Assembly (NCBI RefSeq): GCF_026230105.1
Contig: NC_079486.1
Coordinates: forward strand, 1,178,001-1,242,000
Reading direction: 5' to 3'
Length of the DNA stretch: 64,000 bases
From: Diorhabda sublineata
Lineage: Eukaryota; Arthropoda; Insecta; Coleoptera; Chrysomelidae
A program made the translations under genes and the position numbers. Numbering within the stretch: position 1 is the stretch's first letter; each line of letters starts with the position of its first letter. Shown in pieces: positions 20,413 to 33,100 of the stretch. The notes beneath the pieces were generated by a model. The model had not been told where the DNA came from. It was given only the letters and a program-made list of their open reading frames with translations, and did not search any database.

Positions 20413-20720
20413 TGTCATTCGTTTTCTTAATGCTTATTTGACCCTTCTCAATTTGTCACTATGCAATCCAATCAACCGTTTATTCTATAATTATTTGAGA
20501 TTTTCAGATTTGAGATCATTATTGAAGGTATCTACGGCTCCATTTTCCAATTCTTCTTCATACTTATACAATTCGAAATTATGTATGTTTGTACCATTCA
20601 AGTCCAGAAAGAAATCATGCTCATATACGTTTCAAACGATAAGCATTCTTACTTCTTTTCAGCGTCATTTTTCTCATCATGGCTCTTCACATTACAACAA
20701 ATATATAATAATAATAATTT
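20413..20720 (-). other. Dispersed repeat R1, copy c, coding-like
   Basis: The minus strand reads EHDFFLDLNGTNIHNFELYK, then KYEEELENGAVDTFNNDLKS, and close to 20460 LIGLHSDKL, which overlaps the frame in R1 copy b (15300-15362). An inverted copy is at 24595-24800. Copies b and c therefore look like one unit split by the Gypsy fragment and minisatellite between 15.5 and 20.4 kb. Confidence 0.45.
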
Positions 20721-20759
20721 GATCGTGAGCTAAGTGGTTTTTAAAATATTTATTTTGCC

Positions 20760-21005
20760 AATCTATTACGAGATTTAAGTATATTAAATAAATCATTAAA
20801 ATTTAGAAGAAATTCATCTGTAGTACCTGCATTATGGAAATATGTATTAATATCTGTTCTCCATAAATAAAGAGGAACAGCTGCTCAATAACCATCACAA
20901 AAAGCCGTTACATTGTTTCCAACTTTACACTGATAAATTTCGCAAATCATGTAACTTGGAATTTCGTCGAAATGGTCCAATTACAACTCTGGTTAGCAAA
21001 AAGAT
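20760..21005 (-). repeat. Dispersed repeat R3, copy a, coding-like
   Basis: The segment 20870-21000 matches 41448-41570 and, in the other orientation, 53664-53735 (for example TTACACTGATAAATTTCGCA and ATTTCGTCGAAATGGTCCAA). The minus strand reads HFDEIPSYMICEIYQCKVGN, a stop, then LYLWRTDINTYFHNAGTTDE. The product is not recognised and is probably a decayed transposon protein. Confidence 0.5.
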
Positions 21006-22698
21006 ATCGAAAAAAATTATATATCATTAGAAAATCTACACTCTAGCGATGTTTATAAAAAAACAAAAGCTTCCTACCACCTTTACTTTTTTTTAAACGC
21101 ATGAATTGTAATAATATGAATATTTAAGATATAATACATACTGTGAAAGTTATGAAGTTATAACTTCTTGCATAAGTTAAAATAAGAAGAGACATGAAAA
21201 TCAGGAAAATTGAAGAAAATAAAGTGAATTATTGAAGAAATGAGTCGTTTTAGAAAATATCTTGTTTCACAATTTAAAAATTTTCTAAGTAAAATTGGGT
21301 TGGATGTCAGTAATTCACAAAAAGTTTTTGTCATAATAGTACAGCAAGTCAGCAATGTACAAAATGAGATCGGGATTTGTTATGACAGCTATATATGATA
21401 AGGAATCAATCTGATGAGTTTTAAACACGAAAAAAAAGGATTATGATAGAGTGGAGTGATAAACTCCACTTTAATAATGAAAATAATGAATTTTGATCTT
21501 CTGCTTTAGAAGATAATCTATAAAAAATACATCGAGGGAAAAAGAAGACATGTACCAACAAAATTAAAAGGAGTAACAGAAAGAGGCATATTCAAAATTA
21601 TACTTATCTACAATTATTCTATATATCTCGTAACAGTAAAGGATGAAAGAGAGTTGAAAAGCTAAGAACAAATGTGAGAAAACATTTAGAAATGTGGTCC
21701 CCTCAAAATTCTTTATACATATAATTAATATAAAATAGATACCTTCCATAGGACAGCTGTAAGCCTACATTTTGATGTTTAGGACTTGTTTTGAAAAGAA
21801 TACTGTTCCCTTTTCGTTCTCTCAACGTTTTTGCTTCCATTAGAATGACTTGATAACAATTACTTTCAACTGGTTGTTGAGAAGGTAAAAAAATAAAACA
21901 AAATTGTGTGGGTATGTATCAGTAGAAATGGCATTACCTCACCCAATTCAAACAAACATGTTTCTTCAATATTCAACAACTCTAAAATACCTTAAACATG
22001 GAGTGCAATAAACCATTAAGTTGCATTACAATGTATTCGCTAAGCTAAATTTACACTAAACCAAGTCATATGCATACAGGCCTTTTTAGGAAAATTCTTC
22101 ATTACTCATTCAGTTTCATTGGCAGATATAGTGTTGAATTTGTACAAAGTGATGAAATGGTAAGTGACTTGAAAGTTCTTATTCAAAAACTGGTAAGACA
22201 ATAATTTGGAATAATGATAATAATAATAATAATAAGTTTTAAACACAAAAAAAGAAGGATTATGATAGAATGAAGTAATAAACTCCACTTTAGTAATGAA
22301 AATAATGAATATCAACTCACTGGTAACATTCTTCATCAATTCATTGTAAACTACAAGTTACTTATTCTTCACAATTGGGGTGGAGTCTCTTTAAATCAAA
22401 CCAATCAAAAATTACTCAATATTTTATTTTCTTACCTCAGAAATATGAATAAAACAAGTAAGATGTGTCAGAACAATACGAGGATTTTTTCTATCATTTA
22501 TTTATTGTGCAGAAATACCACAGTTCATTTGAATGATCTTTATCTTGAAATTCCATAAGGTAGGTACTCCAAAACTACTAAAGGTCCCCATGTGAATCCA
22601 TCCAAACGCTCCTATTATATCAATCATTATATACAGGTAAATATTTAAAAAAAAATGTGTTGTTGGGGATTGTTTTATCAAATTTCCAAAAATATTTC
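21006..22698. other. Non-coding gap with a direct repeat
   Basis: The segment 21416-21495 (GATTATGATAGAGTGGAGTG, AAACTCCACTTTAATAATG) is repeated in the same orientation at 22233-22315. No gene is seen between. Confidence 0.6.
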
Positions 22699-22850
22699 CT
22701 AAATGATAGAATCACTGCAAAAATCTTCAAAGCCGGGTAGATGCGGTTCTCTTGTTGTTACTTCAATAATATAATTCTTTTTTTGTAACTTGACATTCAC
22801 AGACGTTACACTACAAATTTCCAGGCCCAGTTCAGATCAAGCTACCATAG
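22699..22850 (-). other. Exon-like segment ending in a stop
   Basis: The minus strand reads LGLEICSVTSVNVKLQKKNY, IIEVTTREPHLPGFEDFCSD and then a stop at 22699. It resembles a terminal exon in composition. No family or convincing acceptor is seen. Confidence 0.2.
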
Positions 22851-23389
22851 CGAAATTAGTAAATATGTTAGAGTACATACAATTCTTTTTTATTAGAGGC
22901 CATTTTGGTAAATGAGAAATCACGCTCCTTTACCTAAAAATAAATTATTTGTAAACTACTTCCAGTATTGGTGTAGTGCCTATACTTGTTATTAAAAAAG
23001 ATATTCAAACACTTGCCAACACCTTAAAAGCATATTCATCAACATAAAACATTATGTTGTGTACGTGAGTATTTTTATCAAATTACTTAGTTAAAGGTGT
23101 AGAAAATGTGAAAAATAATTGTACATACCTACTATAAGAATCAAAATTTTAAAAATTTATACATTTTCAGTCAAAATTTACTTCATTACATAAACTACAT
23201 TCACTTAATCTTCACGTACAAAACTTAAACATAAGTAAGTTTTCCAACTAGATACCAATTCCGTTTCTAACATTATAATGAATTCAGAAGGTCCTTTGTT
23301 TGAAACTTTGGTTTACTTTGACCTTGGACGAATAAAAAAGATTAACCCAGCTGGTATGTTTGAATATAACTGAAGCCAACTTACAGTAA
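22851..23389. other. Non-coding gap
   Basis: Nothing recognised on either strand. Confidence 0.4.
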
Positions 23390-23842
23390 ACCTCAATGTT
23401 GTCAAATTTTACAATTTATTTGTTTATTATCTGGATGCATGTTACGTTTCAAAAATATTTATTTATACATCGTAATATTATTAAAAAACCAATAAGAATG
23501 TGGCTCTAGTTCTCACTAAATTTGGTTAATGGACAATATTTCCCACAATTGATCTAAACAAAGATCAAGAAAATAATTTTGGCGAGAATGTTTATGAAAA
23601 AATATAAGCTAGGCAACATTGCTATGTAATTGTATTCATTTATGTTTTTGTTTTATCTTGCATAGAATGTTTGAAAGAAATAATATCAAATACTAGTTTT
23701 ATTTGAATACAAATTTACTGTAGACATGTACCAACAAATCTTCGAGACAAACATATAGGTTTTTAATGAGGATATGCTTATTTATTATAATTATTAGTCA
23801 ATTTAAGTCAAAAACAAGATGAAAGTAATGTGAAAACAAAAA
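23390..23842 (+). repeat. Dispersed repeat R2, copy c
   Basis: Contains both halves of R2 in tandem order: the part inverted at 12725-12905 (CAGTAAACCTCAATGTTGTC) and the part matching 11365-11800 (AGATCAAGAAAATAATTTTG, AGTCAAAAACAAGATGAAAG). This is the most complete copy in the window. Confidence 0.7.
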
Positions 23843-24345
23843 ACAAAGGCTAATAGATTAGCCTGGCCAGCAACTTCAGTACTTTCATCAAGTTGAAGTG
23901 AAAAGTTTGTTTTATTTAAACTGTAATAGTGAATTTGACCGATTTTTTTTTGCTTCCTTCTCAGTGAATGAAACTTCAGATTCTAACCTACAGAGTGTTC
24001 TGTTCCTTTTTTAGCTATCAACATGAATAGGCGATAAGATGCAAATGTAGCTTGTCTATTTTTCTCACCAGAAATTGATGTTTTCGTTATTGAGTTTGAC
24101 TTTAAGAATTCTTTTTCTTTGTACTGAAAGAAATACATATGTTTTTTTTTGTGAAAAGTCTTTACAGTTTTGAAGGTTTCATACTCTCATCAGTAAATAC
24201 TTCGAAACATAAAACACACTGAGGTAGCAGGTTGTCATCTGTGTCAGTAACCACAAAAACCATATTTCAAATAATCAGCAATGTACTTATGGTTCGGTTT
24301 TGCCTTCTTAGGGACTTCTTTTAAAAATTCTAAACTAGCCTAATA
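23843..24345 (-). pseudogene. hAT (ZBED5/SCAND3-type) transposase fragment, BED finger region
   Basis: The minus strand reads YLKYGFVVTDTDDNLLPQCV, then CFEVFTDESMKPSKL, matching the BED-type zinc finger (KYGFxxxxxxxPQCVLCxEVLxxESMKPSKLKRH) of ZBED5/SCAND3-like hAT proteins. Frameshifts follow. Further on, NFSLQLDESTEVAGQANLLA matches the first catalytic-Asp segment. The rest is missing. The more C-terminal hAT piece at 61837-63065 belongs to the same broad family but need not be the same element. Confidence 0.7.
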
Positions 24346-24594
24346 AAAATAAGTTTTGCATTGAGATGTTTATTATTATAAATTATTAATAAATGAATTT
24401 TGTCTTATCACTTGTTTTTAAATAAGTATTTTTAAGGCAATTACCATTTAACCAATCTAATCACTTTGTACAAATTAAACATTATATGTGCAAATCGAAC
24501 TAAACGAGTAATGGAGAACTGTTCTGAAAAGTTTTGATTGTATGTGACTTGGTTGAGATATTATAGATTATAAGGGAGACTAGCTAAAACGTTC
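24346..24594. other. Short non-coding gap
   Basis: Nothing recognised. Confidence 0.4.
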
Positions 24595-25425
24595 AAATAA
24601 GATGTGAGAATGCTTATCGTTTGAAACGTAAATGAAAATGATTTCTTTCTGAACTTGATTGATACAATCATACCTAATTTAGAATTGTATAAGTATGGAG
24701 AATTGGAAAATGGAGCCGAAGATACCTCCAATAATGATCTTTAACTCGAATGGATACAATTATGGAATAAACGTTTGATTGAATGGAAAAGTGTTGATTA
24801 TTTCATAAAGTACGCGAGGACAATTTGTGTGCTGCATTTACTACTACCTACTGCTACCACCACACTTACTATTATACTGTCTGACGCCGGTTTCGATGTA
24901 CTCCTCTAGTTTCTATGTGATTTGTACAAAACAAACAAACAAACAAACAAAATATTACTACGTATAATTTGATATCAAATGGTTATTTGATTGAATTAGT
25001 AACTCACTAAAGGTATTGAAGAAAATATGTAATTTGATCCATTTGGTCGAAAGATACAAAAAACTACAGGAAGAAGTGATTTATAAGATATCTACTGATT
25101 TTGGTATTTGTAATAACTGCAAATTATCAAAGGATTATTTCTTAAAGGAAAGATTATCATTACTCTGACTGAATTAGAACAACTCTAAAATTCAGTGGTA
25201 AGTTCAATAATTACTCATCTTGTACTGGATACTGTGAACAATTTGAAATTATTATTATAATTATTTTCTAGTTTATGCTCTTTGAAAAATAGCAAATGAA
25301 TGCTCTCAAATTTTTTCGATAATAATATAATGGGAATCGTATAGAACTGCTTTTGTTACTTGCCATTTTTCTTGATTAAAAAATTTCTTATAATTAAAAA
25401 TCACATTGTTAACAGAAGTTTGTAT
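24595..25425 (+). repeat. Dispersed repeat R1, copy d (most contiguous copy)
   Basis: It runs colinearly through segments found separately at 20650-20500, 15000-14690 and 8164-7770, all in inverted orientation. The first part reads ELYKYGELENGAEDTSNNDL, as in copy c. A short (AAAC)n run lies near 24935. Confidence 0.7.
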
Positions 25426-25624
25426 AATTTTGTATAATAGTGCTCGTTTCTATAATTGATCTTCACACAAATGTTTTTGTAATCCATTTACTTAACACAC
25501 TTTATCTGTCTTGATTGAACTTCTCAGTGAATATGTAACTAAATCTTAATTCTAATGTACGGACAAAAATAATTATTGAAAATTGTGAAGTTATTTTGGT
25601 TTTCTAGAAAATCCCAGTGTGACA

Positions 25625-25629
25625 GATTT
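25625..25629. repeat. Left target-site duplication GATTT of copia B
   Basis: GATTT directly precedes the LTR at 25630 and recurs at 29586-29590 directly after the other LTR. Confidence 0.9.
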
Positions 25630-25824
25630 TGTTGTAATATTCGTTTCTTCTATAGTATAAATAAAAGAAATTTATACAGGTTCTTCTATACTTTTATTAT
25701 ATTAGAAGTAAAACTACACAAAATGACTTGAATCTGAAAGTAACCATTTTTTTTTCTTTTCTTGACATAATAATCATCCTTGCCAACTTAATTGCTGGGT
25801 TACGTTCAGTAATTTTTTACAACA
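25630..25824 (-). repeat. 3' LTR of copia B
   Basis: 195 bp. It starts TGTTGTAAAAAATTACTG on the minus strand, ends ATTACAACA, and lies beside the purine tract. Confidence 0.9.
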
Positions 25825-25829
25825 CTACC

Positions 25830-28800
25830 CCTTAAACCAGCAATTAATTTAGACCAATATTTTTAATACAAAAAATATGCTTGGGATTATGCAGCCCTTT
25901 TGTTAAAAGATCTGCTACCATTTTTTCAGTAGGCATGTATTTAATTTCAACCAAATTTTTTTTCAATTACTTCCCTTACAAAATGGTACTTAGTGTCTAT
26001 ATGTTTAGTTATGTTATGGTAAACAGGGTTTTTTAACAATTTTTGTGCACTTTGGCTGTCATTGAAAAGAATTACGGGCTTAGTCTCACAAAACTCATTT
26101 AAAAAACCACTAACAAATATGGCTTCAATTTTAAACCGACTTCAATAGGAGTCAAAACAGTTTTAGCATCACCTAACTTGAAACGCTCTAATAATTCTAA
26201 AATATAGTTCCTCTGATTAACTTTAATCAAATTGTTTTGTTTGTCAAAATCAATGTTTAAACCTAAAAAATATTTGATTGGCCCCAAGTCCTTAATTTTA
26301 AATTGTTTTGACAATTCCTGTTTGAGGTTGGTTTTAAAAACTGAGCAATTTGAACAAATTAAAAAATCATCAACATAAAAGGCCACTAGAATTATAAATT
26401 TGTACTTGTTTTGGAAAAATATACATGGTTCAAAACTTGATTGCTGAAAACCTAAGTCTTTTAAGACATTTTTTACTTTAATATTCCAAATTCTGGAGGA
26501 TTGTTTTAATCCATATATAGCCTTTTTTAATAAACATACTTTATTTTCATTATTTTTTAGAATAAACCCCTCAGGTTGCACCATGTAAATTTCTTCATCC
26601 AAGTTTCCGTTTAAAAATGCAGTTTCTACGTCTAAGTGGTCAATATCTAAACTTAATTCTACAGATAAAGCAAACAATATTCTTATTGTAGAGTATCTAA
26701 CTACAGGTGAAAAAGTTTCAAAATAATCTATACCAAAGGTTTGTGTGAAACCCTTTGCAACTAGCCTTGCTTTATATCGTATTTCATTATTTGAATTCCT
26801 TTTTAAACAAAACACCCACTTATTTTGCACAACATTTTTGTTTGATGGACGGTCTACTAAAATCCATGCCTCATTTTTCATTAATGATTCGTACTCTCGT
26901 TCCATTGCTTTTTCCCAATTTCTTCGGTCACTTCTTGACATCGCTTCATCTACGGTCTTTGGATCTTGCATTTCATTATAAGTTTCCTTATTCATCACAT
27001 TGTATGAAATGTAACCTTCATAATTTCTTTTCTTTGACACCCTTCCTGATCTGGTTACAATTTCTTGATCATTAATTTCCTCAAAGTTTTCACCTCCAGT
27101 TTCTTCTGGAATTTCATTTTCTTCTTCATTGATATTATTATTTGATCCTCCACCTTCTTCATTCATGTCACTATCATCCACTCCAGGTTTAGTTTTTGTT
27201 TGTAGGTCAACAGTAATTGCTGAATCAGGATCTGAGTTGCTAGTTTCAGCCTTACAATTATTTATATTTTTAAAAGGTTGATTCAGAAATTCATTAAATT
27301 TTACATTACGACTTATAATAATTTTATCTGTATCTGTATCTAGAATTCTATAAGCTTTACTATTTTCACTGTATCCCACCATAATACCTGTTTTTGCTCT
27401 TTTCTCTAGTTTAGATCTTTTTTCTTTTGGAATGTAAACAAAAGCCTGAGAACCAAATGTAATGAATTACGATAAATCAGGTTTCTTTCCGACCCATAAC
27501 TCATAAGGTGTCTTTTCTTTACTTTTAGTATGTAGTCTATTAGAAATGTAGTTAGCAGTTGTTACTGCTTCCCCCCAATATTTATGGGGTAAATTAGCAT
27601 CTAATAACATACACCTTGCCGATTCCATCAATGTTCTATTTTTCCTCTCCGAAACACCATTTTGCTCTGGACAATATGGTGCAGTCGACTGAAAGCTTAT
27701 ACCAAAACTTTTGAGTAGCTTCTGCACAGCTACCCCTGTATATTCCCCTCCATTATCACTTCTAAATGTTTTTGGATAGACCCCAAAAATATTTTTGACT
27801 TCTAGAATGAATTCCTTTAATTTAATATATACTTCATCTTTAGATTCTAATAAATAAAGTGTGGTATATCTTGAAAAATCATCAGTTAAAGTCAAAAAAT
27901 ATTTCTTTTTACCAACAGTAGGGGTTCTCATAGGTCCATATATATCACTATGGATTATATCAAGAACTTTAAACGTCTTACTTTCTGATTTTTTAGGAAA
28001 AGATTTCCTCATTAATTTACCTTCAATACAAGTGACACATTGTTTTCTCTGACCACAATCATTTATTTTTATGCCAATAGCTAAATCTTTACTTACTATC
28101 ATTTTTATATCATCAGGGCTTCTGTGACCTAAACGTCTATGCCATGTATGTATACAATTATTCATTTCCTCACACGTTTTTACAATATTTACTTTTTCTG
28201 AAAACATGTTTAATTTATATAAACCATTACAGTATTTTCCTGTGGCTATAATAAAATTATTAATTTCTATATAACAATTACAATCATCAAACTTTATGTT
28301 ATAACCAGCTTTTGTAATTTTAGACACCGATAACAGATTATTGCTTAGCTCAGGTACAAATAAAACATCTTTAAATTTTAAACTTATGCATTTACCTGAA
28401 ATTTCTGTTTTTACTAAAATATCACCTTTACCTTTGACTTGCATTTCCTGTCCATTTGCAACTATAATTTTATTTAACTTTGAATAGTCCAATTTAATAA
28501 ATAATTCTGGATTATTTGACATGTGCCTTGTAGCCCCTGAATCAATATACCATTCTAGATTATTTTTACTGTTACCGGAAACATTGAAACAAAAAACTGA
28601 GTCAGACAACTCATCACCTTCAACAGTTACTTTGGCATGTTGCTTTCCCTTATTTCTGTCTTTCTTCATGAAAAAACAATCTTTTTTGTAGTGACCTTTT
28701 CTATGACAATAATAACATTCTATTTTTTCTTTCATCTCCTTTGAAAACTTTTTATTTTTGTTTAATGCCGTCCCTGTTGAACTGGTATCTTCTTTTCTTT

Positions 28801-29282
28801 TATACTCATCCATTAGTTCTCCCTTTACATATTCAAGAGTCAATTCATCATCTGGCCTAGCATCTAATGCTGTTACTAATGTGGAATAACTTTCTGGCAA
28901 TCCACCTAACAATAATACAGCTACATGGAAATCCTTAATAGTCTCACCAACTCTCACCAGACTGATACAGCTTCCTCAATAAATACAACTTGTTACTTAA
29001 ATTATTTCTTTAATGTACCTTTTGCAGTTCATTCCACATTTCTTTCGCATTCTTGCATTTATAAATGTGTGCTATCTGATTGTCTTCGATACTTAATGAA
29101 ATTGTAGCTTGTGCTTTTTCATCTTTACGTTTCCATTCAACACATGGTTCATTTGGTATTGCCTCTTCTACAACAGACCAATTTCCTTCTCGTGTAAGCA
29201 ACATTTTAATTCTAAATTTCAAATTTTGATAATTGTTGTTGTCTAATCTGGCGAAAGTAAACTTTACACTTTCTGATTCCAT
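25830..29282 (-). pseudogene. Copia B gag-pol polyprotein, broken and RNase H-deleted
   Basis: Gag starts MESESVKFTFARLDNNNYQN at 29282. The zinc knuckle CYYCHRKGHYKKDC is at about 28717-28676 and the protease motif YIDSGATRHM near 28550. The HHCC finger is HTWHRRLGH and CVTCIEGK. Integrase carries IHSDIYGP, RSDNGGEY and NGVSERKNR, and RT carries FYVDDFLIC. Lesions: a stop after LQKVH (29010) and a frame change before RVGETIKDF (28957) in gag; a stop after PDLS (27467) between integrase and RT; and a deletion of most of RNase H near 26099, beyond which only the tail (LFNDSQSAQKLLKNPVYHNI; ADLLTKGLH) remains to about 25850. Confidence 0.9.
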
Positions 29283-29398
29283 TTCTGCTTTTAATTTGCT
29301 TTACAAGATAAGCCGGCACGCCTTATTTTTTAGGTTAGCTTTTATACTTTACTTTGAAATTCACTGAAGCTTATTAAATCTGGCCTGGGCCCATAACC

Positions 29399-29585
29399 TG
29401 TTATAATATTCGTTTCTTCTATAGTATAAATAAAAGAAATTTATACAGGTTCTTCTATACTTTTATTATATTAGAAGTAAAACTACACAAAATGACTTGA
29501 ATCTGAAAAGTAACCATTTTTTTTACCATAATAATCATCCTTGCCAACTTAATTGCTGGGTTACGCTCAGTAATTTTTTACAACA
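29399..29585 (-). repeat. 5' LTR of copia B
   Basis: 187 bp, matching 25630-25824 except for a few changes. It is followed on the minus strand by the tRNA primer site. Confidence 0.9.
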
Positions 29586-29590
29586 GATTT

Positions 29591-29763
29591 TGTGTAGAAA
29601 TTTTAAAACTTTGACTTATATTTTGTATTGATTGATGTCTTATACCTTGTTATTTTCAAACTAAAACTATTTAGATGATGTTTCTGTTTGCCAATGAACA
29701 AGAGAATTGTTCAGAAAATGGGAAAGTTTTGAAATTAAGAAAAAAGAAAGATCGTTTTAGTTC
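29591..29763. other. Host sequence between copia B and copia C
   Basis: Contains the inverted partner of 16730-16855. The last five bases (AGTTC, 29759-29763) are the left target duplication of copia C. Confidence 0.7.
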
Positions 29764-30150
29764 TGTTGTTAAATGTTAATAAACAATAAGTATTATTAGA
29801 TTGACTTTATTAATAATACATAAATGAAGCACAATAATACATGAATAAAAGTATGCACGTAACGCAGTATATAAAATGCACTTAAAAAAGTCTTTCGTTT
29901 AATTATAAATGAATGGACTGTAAAAAACACTTTTGTATAAACACTGATAACTGGATGTGAACTGCTGAATGCGACTGGCTGTCGCGTGGGCTGGTGGCGG
30001 ACTGACCGTGGTGGGTCATCCTTCGGGGCTCTTCAGACGGAAGGGGAAGAGCAATAAAATTTGGCTCTTTTGGTTTCCCGTCTACCTGGCATTTTTATTT
30101 CGCACAGGCACAATTATATTTAGTGTGCGCATCGTTGCTATACTCCAACA
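29764..30150 (-). repeat. 3' LTR of copia C
   Basis: 387 bp, TG...CA, apparently identical to 34336-34722. It contains the AATAAA-like signal GCAATAAAATTTGG on the plus strand and a GC-rich block near 29975-30040. Confidence 0.95.
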
Positions 30151-30182
30151 CCCTTCCTCAACGAACGCACACCTGCAATGAT

Positions 30183-33100
30183 TTATTGACATACTAATCC
30201 GCCTTTTTCTGCAAAGTATCGTAGCTTGTTTTTTCCTAATGGCTTTGTTAGCATGTCAGCAATCATTTCATCTGTTTGGCAGTACTCGTAGTTCATGAGG
30301 CTCTTCTTCTTTATGTCTCTGATGAAATGGTATTTTATGTCGATGTGTTTGCTGCGGCTGCTGAATTTTCCATTTTCGACAAGCTTTAAACAGCTCTGGT
30401 TATCTTCATAAATTACCGTGGTCTCTTGTGTTTTTCGTTCGAAATCTTCAAGTAGATAGCGTATCCACAAACCTTCGCGAGCTGCTTCCGCAAGAGCGAT
30501 GTATTCTGCATGCTTTGATGAATCGGCAACGCAGTCTTGTTTACGACATGCCCAGCTGATCGGCGAACCAAATAACTGAAACAGGTAGCCGCTGTGGGAC
30601 TTTCTGGTTTTACGATCTTCGCCGTAGTCTGCGTCTGCATAGCCAATTAGTCCGAGGGCTTCGTTTTTCTCCCCTAGACGAAGCTCGTAGTCTGCTGTGC
30701 CCTTTAAATAACGAGCGATTCTTTTCGCTTCGGTCCAATCGGTCATCGTAGGCGCCTTATTGTACTGGCTCAAAATTGTTACGCTAGCAGCAATGTCTGG
30801 TCTTGTATTCACTGCTAAATAAAGCAATGATCCGATTAATTGCTGATATCTTTCGCTGTTCGGCATTGGTTCTTGATTTATCTGTCTGTTTTTAAAATAG
30901 CCTTGATCTAGTGGAATACGTGAAATTTTTGCGTCCTGGAGGCCAAAACGATTCAATATACTTTGAATGTAAGTCGACTGCTTGATACAAAAAATGCCAT
31001 CTGCATTTCTCCGTATTTCCATGCCTAGATAATAACTTAAAATGCCGAGATCTTTTAGTTGAAATTTTTGACGTAAAAATTCTGCAACTTGATCGATTAA
31101 TTTGGTGTTTTTGGCCGCAATCAAAAAATCATCTACATAAATTATCAAATAAATGATGTAACTATTGTCAATTTTAATATACAAGCAAGGATCAGCGATG
31201 CTTTGTACAAAACCGTATTCTTGTAGATAATCGCTGAGTTGATCGTGCCATACTTTAGCGGTTTGTTTTAAGCCATAAATGCCTTTAATTAATCTGCATA
31301 CGTCTTCTTTGTTTTTCTCAATGTATCCCTCTGGCTGACTCATGTAGATACATTCTTTTAACTTTCCGTTAAGAAAGGCTGTCTTGGCATCGAAGTGTTT
31401 TACGACCATGTCCCTTTGACCTGCGAGGGTGAGAAGTGTCCGAAAAGTCGTTTGTTTCACAAATACCTCGTCATAATCGACACCGTATTTTTGAGAGAAG
31501 CCTCGAGCCACGAGGCGAGCCTTATATCTCTCCACTTCTCCTTTCACGTTGCGTTTTGTCTTAAACACCTATTTACAGCTGACGATGTTTTGTTCGCTAG
31601 GTCGCGGCACGATTTCCCATGTGCCATTTGATCGTAGAGACTCGATCTCTTCATCAATGGCTTTCTGCCAATCGTCTTTATCGGGCCTTGATAAGGCCTC
31701 GGTCACAGTTAGCGGGTCGGGCTGTTCTTTTACTAAATTAGCTGTAGCTTCATACCTGGCGGGCGGCACGCCTCTGTTTGACCTGTTGGAGCGCCTGACC
31801 GCTGCTGGGGCTGCATCAGGTATACGAGCGGGCGGCGCGAATCCACTCAAACCGCTGCCGCTCCCTTCTTCTGCCGAAGTAAAATCTTCGTTGTCTGACC
31901 CATCTTCATTGCCGTGTGTTGATTCGCTTGAACTGCTGTCATTGTCTTGACTATTCTCGAGGTCTTCATCGCAGTTGCCGCATTTCGAGAATATAATCTC
32001 AAACTGTGTAGAATCGTCTTTCTTCAAAGTGTCACCAAAATGCACATCTCGACTTATCTTTATGCCATTTGTCTTGATGTCGAGAAGGCGATAAGCTTTC
32101 GATTCTTCGAAGTAGCCGACGAAAATTAATTTCTCGGCTTTGTCATCTAACTTTTTTCGCTGCTGATCGTCGATGTGTCTGTAAGCTACGCAGCCAAAAA
32201 TGTGTAGATGCTTTAAGTCTGGTTTGATGCCGTACCATAATTCAAATGGTGTTTTACCTGTCGCTCGCGTAGGCGATCTGTTTTGCAAATAACATGCAGT
32301 GTGAATTGCCTCACCCCAAAACTGTTTGCCTAGCTGAGCGTCCGAAAGCATACATCTTGTAGCGTCTGTCAAATACCTGTTTTTTCTTTCTGCGACACCG
32401 TTTTGCGGCGGCGAATAGGGCGCGGTGTACTGAATGCGAATCCCTTCCTTTTGCAGATATCCGCGTAAATCATTATTTACGTATTCACGGCCTCGATCTG
32501 ATCTGATCATCTTGACGGTCTTGTTGAACTGAGTTTTCCCCATCTGCACAAACTGCTTGATGAATTTCGTAGCTTCATTCTTATGCTCTAAAAGATACAA
32601 GTGCGTGTATCTCGAAAAATCATCGATGATGGTTAAAACATACTTTTTACGACCGACCGTGAGCTCCGGCATTGAGCAGACGTCTGTGTGAATTAAATCG
32701 AGTGGAGCCTTTGTCTTGCTAAATGACTGTTTTGGAAATGCTAAGCGAGGCATCTTGCCCTTCAAACAGCACTCGCAGATTTCCCGCATACCGCAATCGA
32801 CTACCTGGATGCCGGTAGCAAGACCCTTCGCTGCCATCTCCTTTATAGCATCTGGATTTCGGTGCCCGAGACGTCGGTGCCAAACATGTTGGCAGCTTTC
32901 GGTGTGTCCTTCACTGATTTTTTCTTTTACGACTTGATTGGCCGTACAGGCCCTTTGCGCTGTCTTTATCTCGTAGATATCTGAATTTGAGGGGGCGCGC
33001 GCGACTGCTTTCACCTTTCCATCTTTTACGATGCTGCAGCTATCCTTTTTAAAAATAATTTCGTAGCCGTCGTTGGTCATTTTCCGAACCGACAATAAAT

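Larger units (their letters stand above)
25630..29585 (-). mobile_element. Copia element B, both LTRs, 3956 bp, inactive
   Basis: The LTRs at 25630-25824 and 29399-29585 start TG and end CA and are bounded by the 5-bp duplication GATTT. On the minus strand the 5' LTR (29399-29585) is followed by a primer site GGTTATGGGCCCAG (29385-29398), which matches the initiator-Met tRNA internal half used by copia. The 3' LTR is preceded by the purine tract AAGGGGTAG. The LTRs differ by two substitutions, a one-base indel and a roughly 10-bp indel, so insertion is older than for copia C. It lies in AT-rich DNA just beyond R1 copy d. Confidence 0.95.

Noticed and set aside
26745..27075. Plus-strand frames over copia B
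   Set aside because: They lie opposite the RT coding strand and have no independent support.
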